Assembly (NCBI GenBank): GCA_039024375.1
Contig: JBCCQK010000091.1
Span: forward strand, 1-19,396
DNA: 19,396 nucleotides
From: JAFMDF01 sp039024375
GTDB lineage: Bacteria > Bacteroidota > Bacteroidia > Chitinophagales > Saprospiraceae
Direction: 5' to 3'
The position numbers and the translations under genes were made by a program. Positions 1 to 7,470 of this stretch are shown here, piece after piece. The notes under the pieces were generated by a model. It had not been told where the DNA came from, searched no databases, and saw nothing but the letters and a program-made list of their open reading frames with translations. Numbering within the stretch: position 1 is the first letter of the stretch; the number at the start of each line of letters is the position of its first letter.

Positions 1-324
1 AAATCTTTTGATTTTGCAGTACGCATTGTCAATCTCTACAAATATTTGCAAGAAATGAAAAGAGAATATACTCTTTCGAAACAAATCTTGAGATGTGGAA
101 CTTCGGTTGGAGCCAACGCTGAAGAAGCAATTGGAGGTATTTCAAAGAAGGACTTTAGGGCTAAAATGGCCATATCCTACAAAGAAATCAGAGAATCAAA
201 GTTTTGGCTTCGATTATTAAAAGAAACCAATTACATTTCAAAAGAACAGTTCGATAGTATTTACCCACAAGCAGATGAAATAGCCAAAATTCTTTACAAA
301 ATCATTCATAATTCTAAAGAATAA
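1..324 (+). CDS. four helix bundle protein (S23/IVS-encoded type), 5'-truncated by window edge
   Basis: The reading frame is open to the first base of the window, so only the last 107 residues are visible and the true start lies to the left. The visible part begins KSFDFAVRIVNLYKYL, the usual start of the small four-helix-bundle family first noticed as the ORF in 23S rRNA intervening sequences. Further matches are LRCGTSVGANAEEA (Q-I-L-R-C-G-T-S-V-G-A-N), the KISYKEIRES-like helix AISYKEIRES, and FWLRLLKET. Family members are about 115-120 residues, so only around 10 residues are missing. The protein is predicted all-helical and cytoplasmic. Its function is unknown; structures of the family are pentameric bundles. 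A TTG codon at 46 could be called as a start, but it would cut off the conserved first helix. No rRNA is visible here, so this is a free-standing chromosomal copy. Confidence 0.86.
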   Translation, partial: KSFDFAVRIVNLYKYLQEMKREYTLSKQILRCGTSVGANAEEAIGGISKKDFRAKMAISYKEIRESKFWLRLLKETNYISKEQFDSIYPQADEIAKILYKIIHNSKE

Positions 325-356
325 AAGCTATTTATATGGCACTTAATTTATTTCTA

Positions 357-392
357 GCAAATTGTTCATTGTTCATTGCAAATTGTTCATTG
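357..392. repeat. 15-bp direct repeat, simple intergenic repeat
   Basis: GCAAATTGTTCATTG occurs twice, at 357-371 and 378-392, separated by TTCATT, which is itself a partial unit. The array ends one base pair before the stop codon of the minus-strand TPR gene (393-395), so it fills the spacer between two converging genes. Short A/T-rich repeats of this kind are common in Bacteroidota intergenic DNA. No hairpin terminator is visible here for either gene. Confidence 0.7.
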
Positions 393-3300
393 TCAATTCC
401 CTGATTCGTCCAGTTCTATCAGTCCATTCCGAACTTTATCGGGCTTCGCCAAACGATTCGTAGCACTTTCTTGGGCCTTTACTCGGTCGAGTTTTTCTTG
501 CGCACGACGCACTAATTCTTGGTCGTCATCGTAATTAGCTAAGAGTGCTTCCAAGGTTGTTTTCGCACGGAATAAGTCGCCCTTTTCGGCATACACATCG
601 GCTAACAGAATAATGCCACTCGCCACCCAATACGGATAACTCGAACTCGCTCGACTCGCTTCTTTTAACAAACTAATCGCACTGTCTAAATCTCGTCGTA
701 GGTACAGGATGTTCGCTTCTAAATATCTAGCTTCCGCCGTCAATTCGTTGTTGCTCAAACGCTTCACTTGGGAGAACGCCGATAGGGCATTATCGTAGTC
801 TTTTCTGTCGTAAGCCACTTTTCCTAAATAGAAATTAGCGGCGGCTACTTGGTCCTGACTTGCTCGATTGTTGTTAACCACTTTACTAGCCAAATTATAT
901 ACCGCATCGCTGTTACCCGCTCGGTACGCACTTCTTAGGGCACCGATTTGGGCTTCGAATCGTTGGTCGTCGCTTTCCGCTGAACGCTCTAATTCCATGT
1001 ACAGATTATACGATTTTCCAAAATCCAATTCGTGGTTATAGGCAATGATGGCTGCTTTTTCGAGCGCTTTTAAGTAGTATTTACTTTGCCCTTTCTTTGC
1101 CACGTATTCGTAATCTTTGAGCGCCAAACTGTACTGTTTCAGCACACTGTACGATTCGCCACGGTAGTAATGTCCGATAAGGCTATTTCTCCCGTTAGGG
1201 AAATCGTTTAGGTAGCGATTGAATGCTTCGATAGCCCGTTCGTAGTTGGCATTTTCGAACTGTGATTCGGCAGCTTTGAAGGCCACTTCTTCTTTTTGGC
1301 CCTCGTCCACGTTCATGTCGATGCTCTTCAAGAAGGCAAAGTAATCGTCCGTTCGGCCGAGGTCGTCGATGTAAATTTCTTTAATAGCGGCCAGCGCATC
1401 TTGTGATTCTTTCGCCGTTGGGTTGTTGTCGAATACTCGCTTATAATAATTGAGTGCTGTTTCGGGACTTCCTTGGTTATAGGTAATCAAACCCAATCGA
1501 ATCAAGGCTTGATTGATATTGCTTGATTTACCTTTAAACTCGTTAACCAACTGCTTCAACGGTTGAGTTGCTTCGGTCAATTTCCCCATTTCTTGGTAGG
1601 TGATACCCAATTGTAACAACGCGTTATCGGTGTATTGTGAATTGGGATATTTGTCGATAATGTCTTCCAAAGCCACAATTTTGTCTACCGTATTTCCTCG
1701 TAAACCTTCGATAATCGCTTTTTGATACAAGGCATATACAAAACCTTTGTACCGCCGATTGACCGCTTCGTTGTAAAACTTAATCGCTTGGTCGTACTGA
1801 TTTCTTTTGAACAAGCCATCTCCAGCTCTCAAAACCGCATCGGGCAAAATCTGATTTTTGATAACATCACTTTCGATATATCCCGAATTTTGTTTGATGC
1901 CCGCCACAGCGTCCTGAAAATAGCCAACCGCCGAGCCGTAGTTTTCCTGTTTCAAATAATTATATCCTTGGGTATAATTAGCTAAGTAAGGTTGTGCTTC
2001 TTCAGGCAAGTCGTTCATGCCTTTGGCGAGGGTCAAAAACTGATTGTGATTGGAAATACTATTATTAAATTCTCTTTCGTTGTGGGCAATTTCGCCGAGC
2101 CAGAAATGGGATAGTGCTTTATACCTTAAATTGGCAGGTATTTCCAAAGATTTTTCGAAATTGCCTTTGGCGGCGCCCCCTTTGCCGTCGGCGTACAACT
2201 GTGCGCCTCGATAGTAGGTCAATTTTTGGTACGTTTCTTTCATTTGCGGCGTCATGGACGGCATTCTTTCGATAATTTGAATAGCCCTCGCATAATCTCT
2301 GGTATTGAGAAAAACCTCACCCAACAAACGCTGCGATTCATTATAGTATTTGGAGGAAGTCGGAATACTCTGGAAAGCCGTCACGGCGTCTCGGTCGGCC
2401 CCCAACTCGTAGGACAGTTTTCCAAAATTGAATAAGGATTCCTCAGTAATTATTGGGTCGTAGTCCATCCGACTCGCTGCTCCGAAGGCGTCTCTCGCCA
2501 ATTCTTTTTTATCCAATTTGATGTACGAGTCTCCCAAATTGTACAAGGCATTTTGCGCCATCTCGGAATCAACGCCGCCCAACTGTTCGAAGTTGTCGGC
2601 CGCCTCTTGGTAATTTTGGGTTTTGTATTGGGTAAAAGCCAATTGATAAAATTCTTCTTCCCGCATCGTGGAAGCACTTTCGGCGTAAAACTCCAAATAG
2701 GGTAGAGCTTCCGTATATTTTTTTTGCTCAAAATAGGCTTGGCCCACCAATTGGTGCATTTCTTTCCGTTTCTTCAATTTCGGGTCGTTGATTAACGGTA
2801 CGGCGTAGTTGATTACTTTGTCATATTGACCTTCGGCAAAATAAATTTGCGTTAAGTAAAAAGGAATATGCGATTTATATTTTTCGGAATTGGCGACTCG
2901 TTGGAAACTGCGAGTGGCTTCGTCGTAGTCTCCTTCGAAAAAAGCCGTCATGCCGTAATAATAGTTCGACGGGTCGTAATAATCGTTGCGGATTTCTCTA
3001 GTTTGCCCCAAAGCCGCTTTGGCTTCCGCAAACTTTTTATTGACAAAATAAACGTAGCCCTTTTTGAATAGCACCTCCGACCGTTGCGCCTCGGATAAGT
3101 CGTAGGTATTGACCATTTCCAAAAATTCCAGTGCTTTTTCAAATCGACGGTCATTATAATAATAATTAGCCGCTTCTAGGATTGCTTGACTAGCAATGGG
3201 TTCGGGGGAATAGTTTCTAATAAAATTCAACATTACTTTTTCTCCGTCGGGATGGCCCAAACGAACCGATGTTTTAGCGGCGTGCAGTTCGGCTTTCATC

Positions 3301-3515
3301 CGCAAGTCTCGGAATTGGGGTTCCTGCACGGGTAAATCTGCCCGTAGGACTTTCAAGAACTCCACGTTAGCGGCGGAATACAGTCCTTTATCGAAAAAGT
3401 CCATTCCTCGTTTGAAGGCGGCATTGGCGTCCGTGAAAACTGCTGTTTGTTGGGAAAAGGCCATCAAAGTGCACCCCCAAAGGCAAAAGAGGGTGAATAA
3501 TTTTTTATAATTCAT
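393..3515 (-). CDS. large secreted tetratricopeptide-repeat protein (1040 aa)
   Basis: The N-terminus is a clear Sec signal peptide: two lysines, a hydrophobic core (LFTLFCLWGCTLMAF) and a likely type I cleavage site near SQQ at residues 21-23. The rest is almost entirely helical TPR units, for example AAFKRGMDFFDKGLYSAA (about 33-50), the ALEFLEMVN region, DNALLQLGITYQEMGKL and ANFYLGKVAYDRKDYDNAL. This predicts a periplasmic or outer-membrane-facing scaffold with no catalytic motif. Proteins of about 1000 residues with this layout often sit near exbB/exbD/tonB in Bacteroidota, which fits the genes at 5075-9079. A role as an accessory of the TonB machinery or of envelope assembly is inferred from position only. 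It starts at ATG 3515 with an A/T-rich leader and no Shine-Dalgarno sequence. It is separated from tonB by the plus-strand island at 3967-5067, so it is probably transcribed on its own. Confidence 0.9.
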   Translation of the reverse strand: MNYKKLFTLFCLWGCTLMAFSQQTAVFTDANAAFKRGMDFFDKGLYSAANVEFLKVLRADLPVQEPQFRDLRMKAELHAAKTSVRLGHPDGEKVMLNFIRNYSPEPIASQAILEAANYYYNDRRFEKALEFLEMVNTYDLSEAQRSEVLFKKGYVYFVNKKFAEAKAALGQTREIRNDYYDPSNYYYGMTAFFEGDYDEATRSFQRVANSEKYKSHIPFYLTQIYFAEGQYDKVINYAVPLINDPKLKKRKEMHQLVGQAYFEQKKYTEALPYLEFYAESASTMREEEFYQLAFTQYKTQNYQEAADNFEQLGGVDSEMAQNALYNLGDSYIKLDKKELARDAFGAASRMDYDPIITEESLFNFGKLSYELGADRDAVTAFQSIPTSSKYYNESQRLLGEVFLNTRDYARAIQIIERMPSMTPQMKETYQKLTYYRGAQLYADGKGGAAKGNFEKSLEIPANLRYKALSHFWLGEIAHNEREFNNSISNHNQFLTLAKGMNDLPEEAQPYLANYTQGYNYLKQENYGSAVGYFQDAVAGIKQNSGYIESDVIKNQILPDAVLRAGDGLFKRNQYDQAIKFYNEAVNRRYKGFVYALYQKAIIEGLRGNTVDKIVALEDIIDKYPNSQYTDNALLQLGITYQEMGKLTEATQPLKQLVNEFKGKSSNINQALIRLGLITYNQGSPETALNYYKRVFDNNPTAKESQDALAAIKEIYIDDLGRTDDYFAFLKSIDMNVDEGQKEEVAFKAAESQFENANYERAIEAFNRYLNDFPNGRNSLIGHYYRGESYSVLKQYSLALKDYEYVAKKGQSKYYLKALEKAAIIAYNHELDFGKSYNLYMELERSAESDDQRFEAQIGALRSAYRAGNSDAVYNLASKVVNNNRASQDQVAAANFYLGKVAYDRKDYDNALSAFSQVKRLSNNELTAEARYLEANILYLRRDLDSAISLLKEASRASSSYPYWVASGIILLADVYAEKGDLFRAKTTLEALLANYDDDQELVRRAQEKLDRVKAQESATNRLAKPDKVRNGLIELDESGN

Positions 3516-3966
3516 ATTATGGTAGATTCGTTGGTTTGTCTTGTAGGGAATTTATTTGTTGCAATAGTTAACCTGTTTTTTTGAAGACTTATTGCTAATC
3601 AAGTATAATATTTTAACAGTTTCAAGACTTCATGAATACGTTTTCTTTTTAATAACTTTGCGAATTGCAAGGGTGTTCACTGTCTATTTAAAAACATATC
3701 TCTTTTATGTAAGATGGCTGAATCCTCGACCGCCCCTACGGTTTTAACAAAAGTTTAATTATAACTATTAAGCACTGGGAACAGAGAGTAGAGATTAAAG
3801 ACGTATAATATTGACAATCGTCTATAGCTACTATCTTTCGTCATTATTGACTACTCTGTCAGTCTCTTTTCTCTCAATTCCGACCCGCCCGCATGACGCA
3901 GGCGTGCTGGTTTATCGGAATGGTCTCTGCTCTCTATTCTGAATAGTTAAGTTTAATTTTTTATTC
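3516..3966. other. divergent intergenic region (TPR gene / RNA methyltransferase)
   Basis: This 451-bp non-coding stretch separates two divergently transcribed genes. An exact match to the Bacteroidota -7 consensus, TAACTTTG, lies at 3653-3660 on the plus strand, but no matching TTTG box is seen about 20 nt upstream and the methyltransferase start is 300 nt away. It is therefore only a weak promoter candidate. The right half holds a cluster of related TCTCT-rich repeats: one on the minus strand near 3781-3797 and two on the plus strand near 3862-3880 and 3923-3941. The plus-strand pair flanks a G/C-rich hairpin, annotated separately. No ORF with a convincing start is seen. Confidence 0.5.
3862..3941. 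repeat. REP-like G/C-rich palindrome flanked by imperfect direct repeats
   Basis: TTCCGA at 3878-3883 pairs with TCGGAA at 3915-3920. Nested inside, GCCCGC (3887-3892) and GCAGGC (3898-3903) pair with one mismatch around an ATGAC loop. The core is strikingly G/C-rich in an A/T-rich spacer. It is flanked by near-identical TCTCT-type direct repeats (3862-3880 and 3923-3941), and an inverted relative lies near 3781-3797. The form suggests a mobile or amplified extragenic palindrome, but no second copy of the core occurs in this window. Confidence 0.5.
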
Positions 3967-4500
3967 ATGCGTAAACTCAAGCTACAAGAACTCAATCGGC
4001 TTACCGTAACAGACTTCAAAAAAGTCGAAAAGTCACCCATTGTGGTCGTATTGGACAACGTTCGGTCGGGACTTAACGTCGGCTCTGCTTTTCGAACGGC
4101 GGATGGTTTTGCTTTGGAACACATTTATTTATGTGGGATTACGGCTCAACCACCGCATCGAGAAATCCTAAAAACGGCCATCGGTGCTACGGATTCGATG
4201 GATTGGACATACCTCGAAGAGACCGCTACGGCGGTACGGCAACTGCAAGCGGAGGGGTATTACGTAGTAGCAATTGAACAGGCGGAAGGTAGCACGTCTT
4301 TACCCAATTTTCAATGGCCCGAAGGTACAAAAATTGCGCTGGTTTTTGGTAACGAAGTACGAGGAGTTAGTCAGGCAGCAATGGATTTGGTCGATGAATG
4401 TGTAGAAGTTCCCCAATTTGGAACCAAGCACTCGTTTAATATTTCAGTTTGTATAGGCATTGTCGTTTGGGAAATCTTTCGTAAGTGGCGGTTTTGCTAG
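3967..4500 (+). CDS. TrmH/SpoU-family RNA 2'-O-methyltransferase
   Basis: The product is a 177-residue SPOUT-fold methyltransferase that would use S-adenosylmethionine to methylate a ribose 2'-OH in tRNA or rRNA. All three SpoU motifs are present. Motif 1 spans residues 31-43 (NVRSGLNVGSAFR), with the family Asn and Arg. Motif 2 spans 125-133 (VFGNEVRG). Motif 3 spans 149-160 (PQFGTKHSFNIS), followed by a hydrophobic helix and Glu169. The trefoil knot forms from motifs 2 and 3. The length is that of the short TrmH forms with no extra RNA-binding domain, so the exact target nucleotide cannot be told from sequence. The ATG at 3967 is preceded by an A/T-rich leader. It lies divergent to the TPR gene and 110 bp before the DUF433 gene, which has its own promoter. 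Confidence 0.92.
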   Translation: MRKLKLQELNRLTVTDFKKVEKSPIVVVLDNVRSGLNVGSAFRTADGFALEHIYLCGITAQPPHREILKTAIGATDSMDWTYLEETATAVRQLQAEGYYVVAIEQAEGSTSLPNFQWPEGTKIALVFGNEVRGVSQAAMDLVDECVEVPQFGTKHSFNISVCIGIVVWEIFRKWRFC

Positions 4501-4538
4501 GATTTCAGAACTGTTTCAGAAACACCTTGGAATAATTT

Positions 4539-4570
4539 TTTGATAAGTTGGTGAGAAACAATTATTTTTG
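4539..4570 (+). promoter_or_regulatory. Bacteroidota-type promoter of the DUF433 gene
   Basis: TTTG at 4539-4542, a 20-nt spacer, then TATTTTTG at 4563-4570 match the Bacteroidota primary sigma consensus (TTTG, about 19-20 nt, TAnnTTTG) exactly. Transcription would begin a few bases after 4570, giving a leader of roughly 30-35 nt before the ATG at 4611. It lies after the methyltransferase stop, so the antitoxin-like gene can be transcribed independently. Confidence 0.65.
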
Positions 4571-4610
4571 GTAAAACAGAAATATTCATTATAATCGAAA
4601 AGAACCTATT

Positions 4611-4922
4611 ATGGGATTAGATTATTTAGCTAAAAGAATTGTTAAAACACCTGGAATATGTGGGGGGAAAGCACGAATTGAAGGGCATCGGATTAGGGTA
4701 AAAGATATAGTAAAATGGTTTGAAGTTCTGAATAAAAAGGCGGATGAAATTGCTGATGAATATGATTTGTCTCTTTCAGATATATACTTGGCGCTTGCGT
4801 ACTATCACACTAACCAAGCAGAATTACAAAAGGAATGGGCAAAAGAGGATGCTTTTGTAAAAGAGCAGCGAGATAAATTCCCTAGCAAGCTTTCTAAATT
4901 TCGTAACCATGGCCAAACTTAA
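4611..4922 (+). CDS. DUF433 domain protein (antitoxin-like)
   Basis: This 103-residue protein carries the DUF433 signature at residues 13-35: TPGICGGKARIEGHRIRV followed by KDIV. It then has the helix-turn-helix-like stretch KADEIADEYDLSLSDIYLALAYY (about 43-65), whose Leu-Ser-x-x-x-Ile/Val core is typical. DUF433 proteins are commonly the first gene of a two-gene unit whose second gene encodes a DUF5615 PIN-like putative nuclease, and they are regarded as antitoxins with a DNA-binding helix-turn-helix. The stop codon overlaps a second ATG (4909) in another frame by 14 bp, the usual coupling of such pairs. That partner is here reduced to a stump, so this gene may be an orphan antitoxin. Autoregulation through the promoter just upstream is plausible but not shown. 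Confidence 0.85.
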   Translation: MGLDYLAKRIVKTPGICGGKARIEGHRIRVKDIVKWFEVLNKKADEIADEYDLSLSDIYLALAYYHTNQAELQKEWAKEDAFVKEQRDKFPSKLSKFRNHGQT

Positions 4923-5067
4923 AGTTTACACAGAGGAACACATTGCGAAAGCCCTTACGAAAATTATTCGTAAGGGCTTCTTTTATTTTCTGCTCCGTTC
5001 TACGAAAATAGTAATTTCGAGGAGTAAAATATTTGTCCTTAAAACGGATAAACGACAACTTCCTTAA
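4909..5067 (+). pseudogene. remnant of DUF5615 PIN-like toxin gene
   Basis: An ORF of 52 codons starts at ATG 4909, overlapping the DUF433 stop by 14 bp as an intact toxin partner would. Its first 16 residues, MAKLKVYTEEHIAKAL, resemble the N-terminus of DUF5615 PIN-like proteins, where a strand is followed by an acidic (T/S)-D-E-(H/N) active-site segment; here the first acidic residue reads Glu instead of Asp. After residue 13 the frame enters the stem of a transcription terminator, and the remaining residues (FFYFLLRSTKIVISRSK and so on) do not resemble the family. DUF5615 proteins are about 110-125 residues and have further acidic residues downstream, which are absent. The likeliest history is an internal deletion joining the toxin start to the operon terminator. 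Family assignment rests on a short match plus context. Confidence 0.5.
4949..4986 (+). terminator. rho-independent terminator after DUF433 unit
   Basis: AAGCCCTTACGA (4949-4960) is perfectly complementary to TCGTAAGGGCTT (4968-4979). One further A-T pair closes a 5-nt loop, giving a 13-bp stem. A T-rich run (CTTCTTTTATTTT) follows on the plus strand, so it should stop transcription of the DUF433 unit. On the minus strand the following T run is poor, though the stem could still help end the tonB transcript, whose stop codon is about 90 bp away. Confidence 0.8.
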
Positions 5068-5074
5068 CACTTGT

Positions 5075-6106
5075 TTACCGAACTTTAAACACGTAAGTAA
5101 TCGTCCCACACTGTTTATCTACACTTCCGCCCGAGAACTTGTAGGCCAAAGCATTCTTTTTCGCAATTCTTACCAATTGGCTATCCGTAGTGGTAGAACC
5201 TCTTTGGGTAAAGTCGGCAGAAGTAACCTTTCCATTGGCATCTACACAAACTTTCATAACAACCTTACCTGGTTTGTTAAAATCATCTCTAATCTTTGGT
5301 GCATTTAAGATACCACGCCCTCGCAAACCGCCACCAACGCTACTTCCAGCGCCCGCACTGACACCTTCTAAGTTAGTAGCATTAGGGTCTCCATTATAGC
5401 TACCTTGATTGCCCGAAGTACCCGTTTTCCCTTTTCCGCTTCCGTTGCCACCGCCCAGTCCACCGATTAAATCGGCCGCTTCGGCGCGGGCTTCCGCTTC
5501 TGCCTTGGCTTTAGCGGCTGCTGCTGCTTCCGCTCTTCTTTTTTCCTCCGCCGCTTTTTTCCTAGCGGCTTCTTCGGCCGCCGCTTTGCGTCGGGCTTCC
5601 TCTTGCGCTTTTTTACGACGAGCATCTTCTTCGGCTTTCTTTTTGCGTGCTTCGTCCAGTTTCTCTTTTCGTTCTCGCTCTTCTAATTGTTTTTGCCGCT
5701 CCTCTTCTTTTTTCTTCCGCTCTCGCTCTTTTTGCAAAGCAATTTCTTTGGAGTTATCGTCAGTGATAACCTCTTTTGGAGGAGTCGGCTCGGGTTCGGG
5801 AATGGGTTCTGGTTCAGGAGGAGTCGGCTCTGGTTCTGGCTCGGGCTCAGGTGGCGGAGGAGGTGTTGGTTCAGACTTAACCGGTGGAGCAGGTTCTGCT
5901 TTGGCGGGAGGTGCATTCTCTTCACCTTGTCCCACGTCGGGCATCCCTAAGTTGACTAAAATCCCTTCTTGACCGGGAGGTGGAGTTGGGAAAGTCAGTA
6001 AAGGCAACAAAGCCAATACTAGTAGGGCTAAATGAATGAAAAGACTGGTGTAGAAGCCTTTTCGCTTATTTTTTCTTTCTATTTCATCGACTAATAGCTC
6101 TGCCAT
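5075..6106 (-). CDS. tonB: TonB-family energy transducer (TonB/TolA-like)
   Basis: This 343-residue protein has the full TonB plan. Residues 1-17 form a short charged cytoplasmic tail and about 18-39 one transmembrane anchor (YTSLFIHLALLVLALLPLL). Then come a Pro/Glu repeat region (about 64-112, PPPPPEPEPEPEPTPPEPEP), a long Lys/Glu/Ala-rich helix (about 113-210) reminiscent of TolA, and a Gly/Ser/Asn linker (about 213-262). The C-terminal alpha/beta domain (about 268-343) contains GKVVMKVCVDANGKVTSADF and ends in YVFKVR. Two cysteines, in MKVCVD and DKQCGT, could form a disulfide in the periplasm. It would transmit ExbB/ExbD motion to outer-membrane receptors or, if TolA-like, to the Tol-Pal system; the long charged helix keeps the second option open. 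It is the last gene of the minus-strand cluster, 251 bp after the secreted TonB-domain gene. Confidence 0.88.
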   Translation of the reverse strand: MAELLVDEIERKNKRKGFYTSLFIHLALLVLALLPLLTFPTPPPGQEGILVNLGMPDVGQGEENAPPAKAEPAPPVKSEPTPPPPPEPEPEPEPTPPEPEPIPEPEPTPPKEVITDDNSKEIALQKERERKKKEEERQKQLEERERKEKLDEARKKKAEEDARRKKAQEEARRKAAAEEAARKKAAEEKRRAEAAAAAKAKAEAEARAEAADLIGGLGGGNGSGKGKTGTSGNQGSYNGDPNATNLEGVSAGAGSSVGGGLRGRGILNAPKIRDDFNKPGKVVMKVCVDANGKVTSADFTQRGSTTTDSQLVRIAKKNALAYKFSGGSVDKQCGTITYVFKVR

Positions 6107-6165
6107 ATTCTTTAGTTGATTGGTTATTAATTTCGTCTTCTCTTATAACGTGGTCGCCAGCCACA

Positions 6166-6225
6166 ATAAATAGCTTGCCCGTATGGGTATGGGATGTTTG
6201 ATGAGTGATAAATAGCTTACCCGTA
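6166..6225 (-). repeat. 18-bp direct repeat in the leader of tonB
   Basis: ATAAATAGCTTGCCCGTA (6166-6183) and ATAAATAGCTTACCCGTA (6208-6225) are direct repeats with one mismatch, 42 bp apart, in the 251-bp gap upstream of tonB. The first copy continues into TGCCCGTATGGG (6176-6187). That 12-mer recurs exactly at 7950-7961 in the exbB-exbD gap. They could be operator-like sites or drifting extragenic repeats; sequence alone does not decide. Confidence 0.5.
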
Positions 6226-6357
6226 CAGGATGATTTTTGTACTTCGTAAGACGAATATTTTCAATTTACTGCACATTAATATCATCCATCATTCATTTGG
6301 CGAAAACATTACGCTTATTCAGATGGTGAAATCAAGAGCATTACATAATTCGCTAGC

Positions 6358-6936
6358 TTAGTTTAGCATTTCTTTAACAGAATTTAGGGCTTGTTGATAA
6401 ACTGGGTTATTAGGATACCGCCTTAATAGCTCTTCGTAGAGCCGCTTTGTTTTTTTAAATTTTTGTTTTTCGAACAACTTTTTAATCTGCTTTTCGATTT
6501 TTTCGCTTGATACGCCGCAAGTACTGTTCGACATGGTGGTAATGACTACGTTTCCAAGAATATCCTCTTGATTTTGGCCAATTCTAAAAGCAAAATTGAT
6601 GGGATATTCTATTGTACGCCCTTTTTTCCAATTCCCCGAAGTAGTTGTCAAAATCCGTTTTACTTCTTGGTCAATGTCTGCACTAATGTGGTTTAATAAT
6701 TGTATAGAATCAATTTTACCCGAGGAATTGATGAAAACTAAAGCCTTCGATTGACCCACCCGACAATTTTCTCTCGCTCTTCTTGGGTATCGGATAAATG
6801 GATAAATATCCTTTTGAAATGCTTCGTAGCCTCCTACGTATAAACGGTCTAAGTCGCTACTAAATTTATGCTCTACCTGCCCCAAGCTAATGTTTGCGGT
6901 CAGAAGTAGGATAAATAGAGTGGCTAGTATTTTCAT
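6358..6936 (-). CDS. secreted protein with TonB C-terminal domain
   Basis: This 192-residue protein has a signal peptide (MKILATLFILLLTANISLGQ, likely cleaved around residue 19-20) but no transmembrane anchor or proline-rich region. Residues 38-120 match the TonB C-terminal fold: IYPFIRYPRRARENCRVGQS is the strand-helix entry, VFINSSGKIDSIQLLN the central hairpin, and a DQEVKRIL helix and TSGNWKKGR follow. A C-terminal helical pair (about 145-190, KIEKQIKKLFEKQKF then TKRLYEELLRRYPNNPVYQQAL) looks like one TPR-type unit. Without an anchor it cannot couple directly to ExbB/ExbD, so it may bind receptors or peptidoglycan, or compete with TonB (inference). It lies 46 bp after the second exbD and 251 bp before tonB, in the same direction, so cotranscription is likely. 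It starts at ATG 6936, the first codon giving the signal peptide. Confidence 0.8.
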   Translation of the reverse strand: MKILATLFILLLTANISLGQVEHKFSSDLDRLYVGGYEAFQKDIYPFIRYPRRARENCRVGQSKALVFINSSGKIDSIQLLNHISADIDQEVKRILTTTSGNWKKGRTIEYPINFAFRIGQNQEDILGNVVITTMSNSTCGVSSEKIEKQIKKLFEKQKFKKTKRLYEELLRRYPNNPVYQQALNSVKEMLN

Positions 6937-6982
6937 TTTAAATGGGTTATTAGATGGTATGGGATAATCATACTTATACTTC

Positions 6983-7381
6983 TCACTTCTCCGCTGCCAG
7001 TATGGTATTCACATGATATTTCAACGCTAAATCCATCACCGTCACAACGTGTTCGACGCCCGTTTTGCTACTCCATTCTAACACAACGTTAGCGTTTTTT
7101 CCTTTGTCTCTCGCTAATTTACGCATGGTGCTGTCCAAGGTTTTTAAAGTGGCTCTTTTGCCATTTACGTAGAATCTTCCCGTGCTGCCCACTCTAACTT
7201 TGGTTAATTTAGAGGTGGACGGTTTGCTGACTTTGGAACTGCTCGGTAGTTTTAAATTAATCGCATTGGGATTAATCAACGAGGAGGTCAGCATGAAAAA
7301 AATGAGTAATAAGAAGATAATGTCCGTCAAGGAGGACATGTTGAACTCGGCGCTGACTTTACTTTTTTTCTTTAGACCCAT
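6983..7381 (-). CDS. exbD: ExbD/TolR-family biopolymer transport protein (second copy)
   Basis: This 132-residue ExbD/TolR protein has a short cytoplasmic tail (MGLKKKSKVSAEFNMS), one transmembrane helix (about 18-36) with the essential pore aspartate Asp20 in SLTDIIFLLLIFFML, and a periplasmic domain ending NTILAAEK. Asp20 is the proton-responsive residue of the ExbB5-ExbD2 motor in studied homologues. Its first 36 residues differ from the neighbouring ExbD (7471-7872) at only three positions, while the periplasmic halves are widely diverged. This points to an old duplication in which the motor part stayed constant and the periplasmic part specialised. It starts 89 bp after the first exbD. 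That gap contains ACTGC-type simple repeats and AATAAC-type repeats. Confidence 0.93.
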   Translation of the reverse strand: MGLKKKSKVSAEFNMSSLTDIIFLLLIFFMLTSSLINPNAINLKLPSSSKVSKPSTSKLTKVRVGSTGRFYVNGKRATLKTLDSTMRKLARDKGKNANVVLEWSSKTGVEHVVTVMDLALKYHVNTILAAEK

Positions 7382-7415
7382 TTTGGTATTGGTTATTTGT
7401 TACTCGTTATTTGTC

Positions 7416-7466
7416 TTACTGCTACTGCTTCCTGCCACTGCTACTGCCTCCTGCTACTGCCACTAT
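7416..7466. repeat. ACTGCT/ACTGCC simple-sequence repeats between exbD genes
   Basis: Plus-strand copies of ACTGCTACTGC, TGCCACTGCTACTGCC and TGCTACTGCCACT run through the gap between the two exbD genes. The same words recur at 8041-8080 and 8148-8179 in the exbB-exbD gap. On the coding (minus) strand they read as GGCAGTAGCAGT-type tracts in the leaders of the exbD genes. Such hexamer-like degenerate repeats are frequent in Bacteroidota spacers and have no established function. Confidence 0.6.
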
Positions 7467-7470
7467 CAAC

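Noticed and set aside
46..324. TTG at 46 as start of the four-helix-bundle gene
   Set aside because: The frame stays open to base 1 and the upstream residues (KSFDFAVRIVNLY) are conserved in the family, so the gene is cut by the window edge.
3653..3740. Possible small RNA gene starting after the TAACTTTG box
   Set aside because: There is no -33 box, no convincing terminator (only a 4-bp stem before a T run) and no recognisable RNA family.
5409..5972. 187-codon plus-strand ORF rich in Ser/Ala/Phe and Gly
   Set aside because: It lies entirely antisense to tonB. Its low complexity simply mirrors the Pro/Glu and Lys/Glu/Ala repeats on the other strand.
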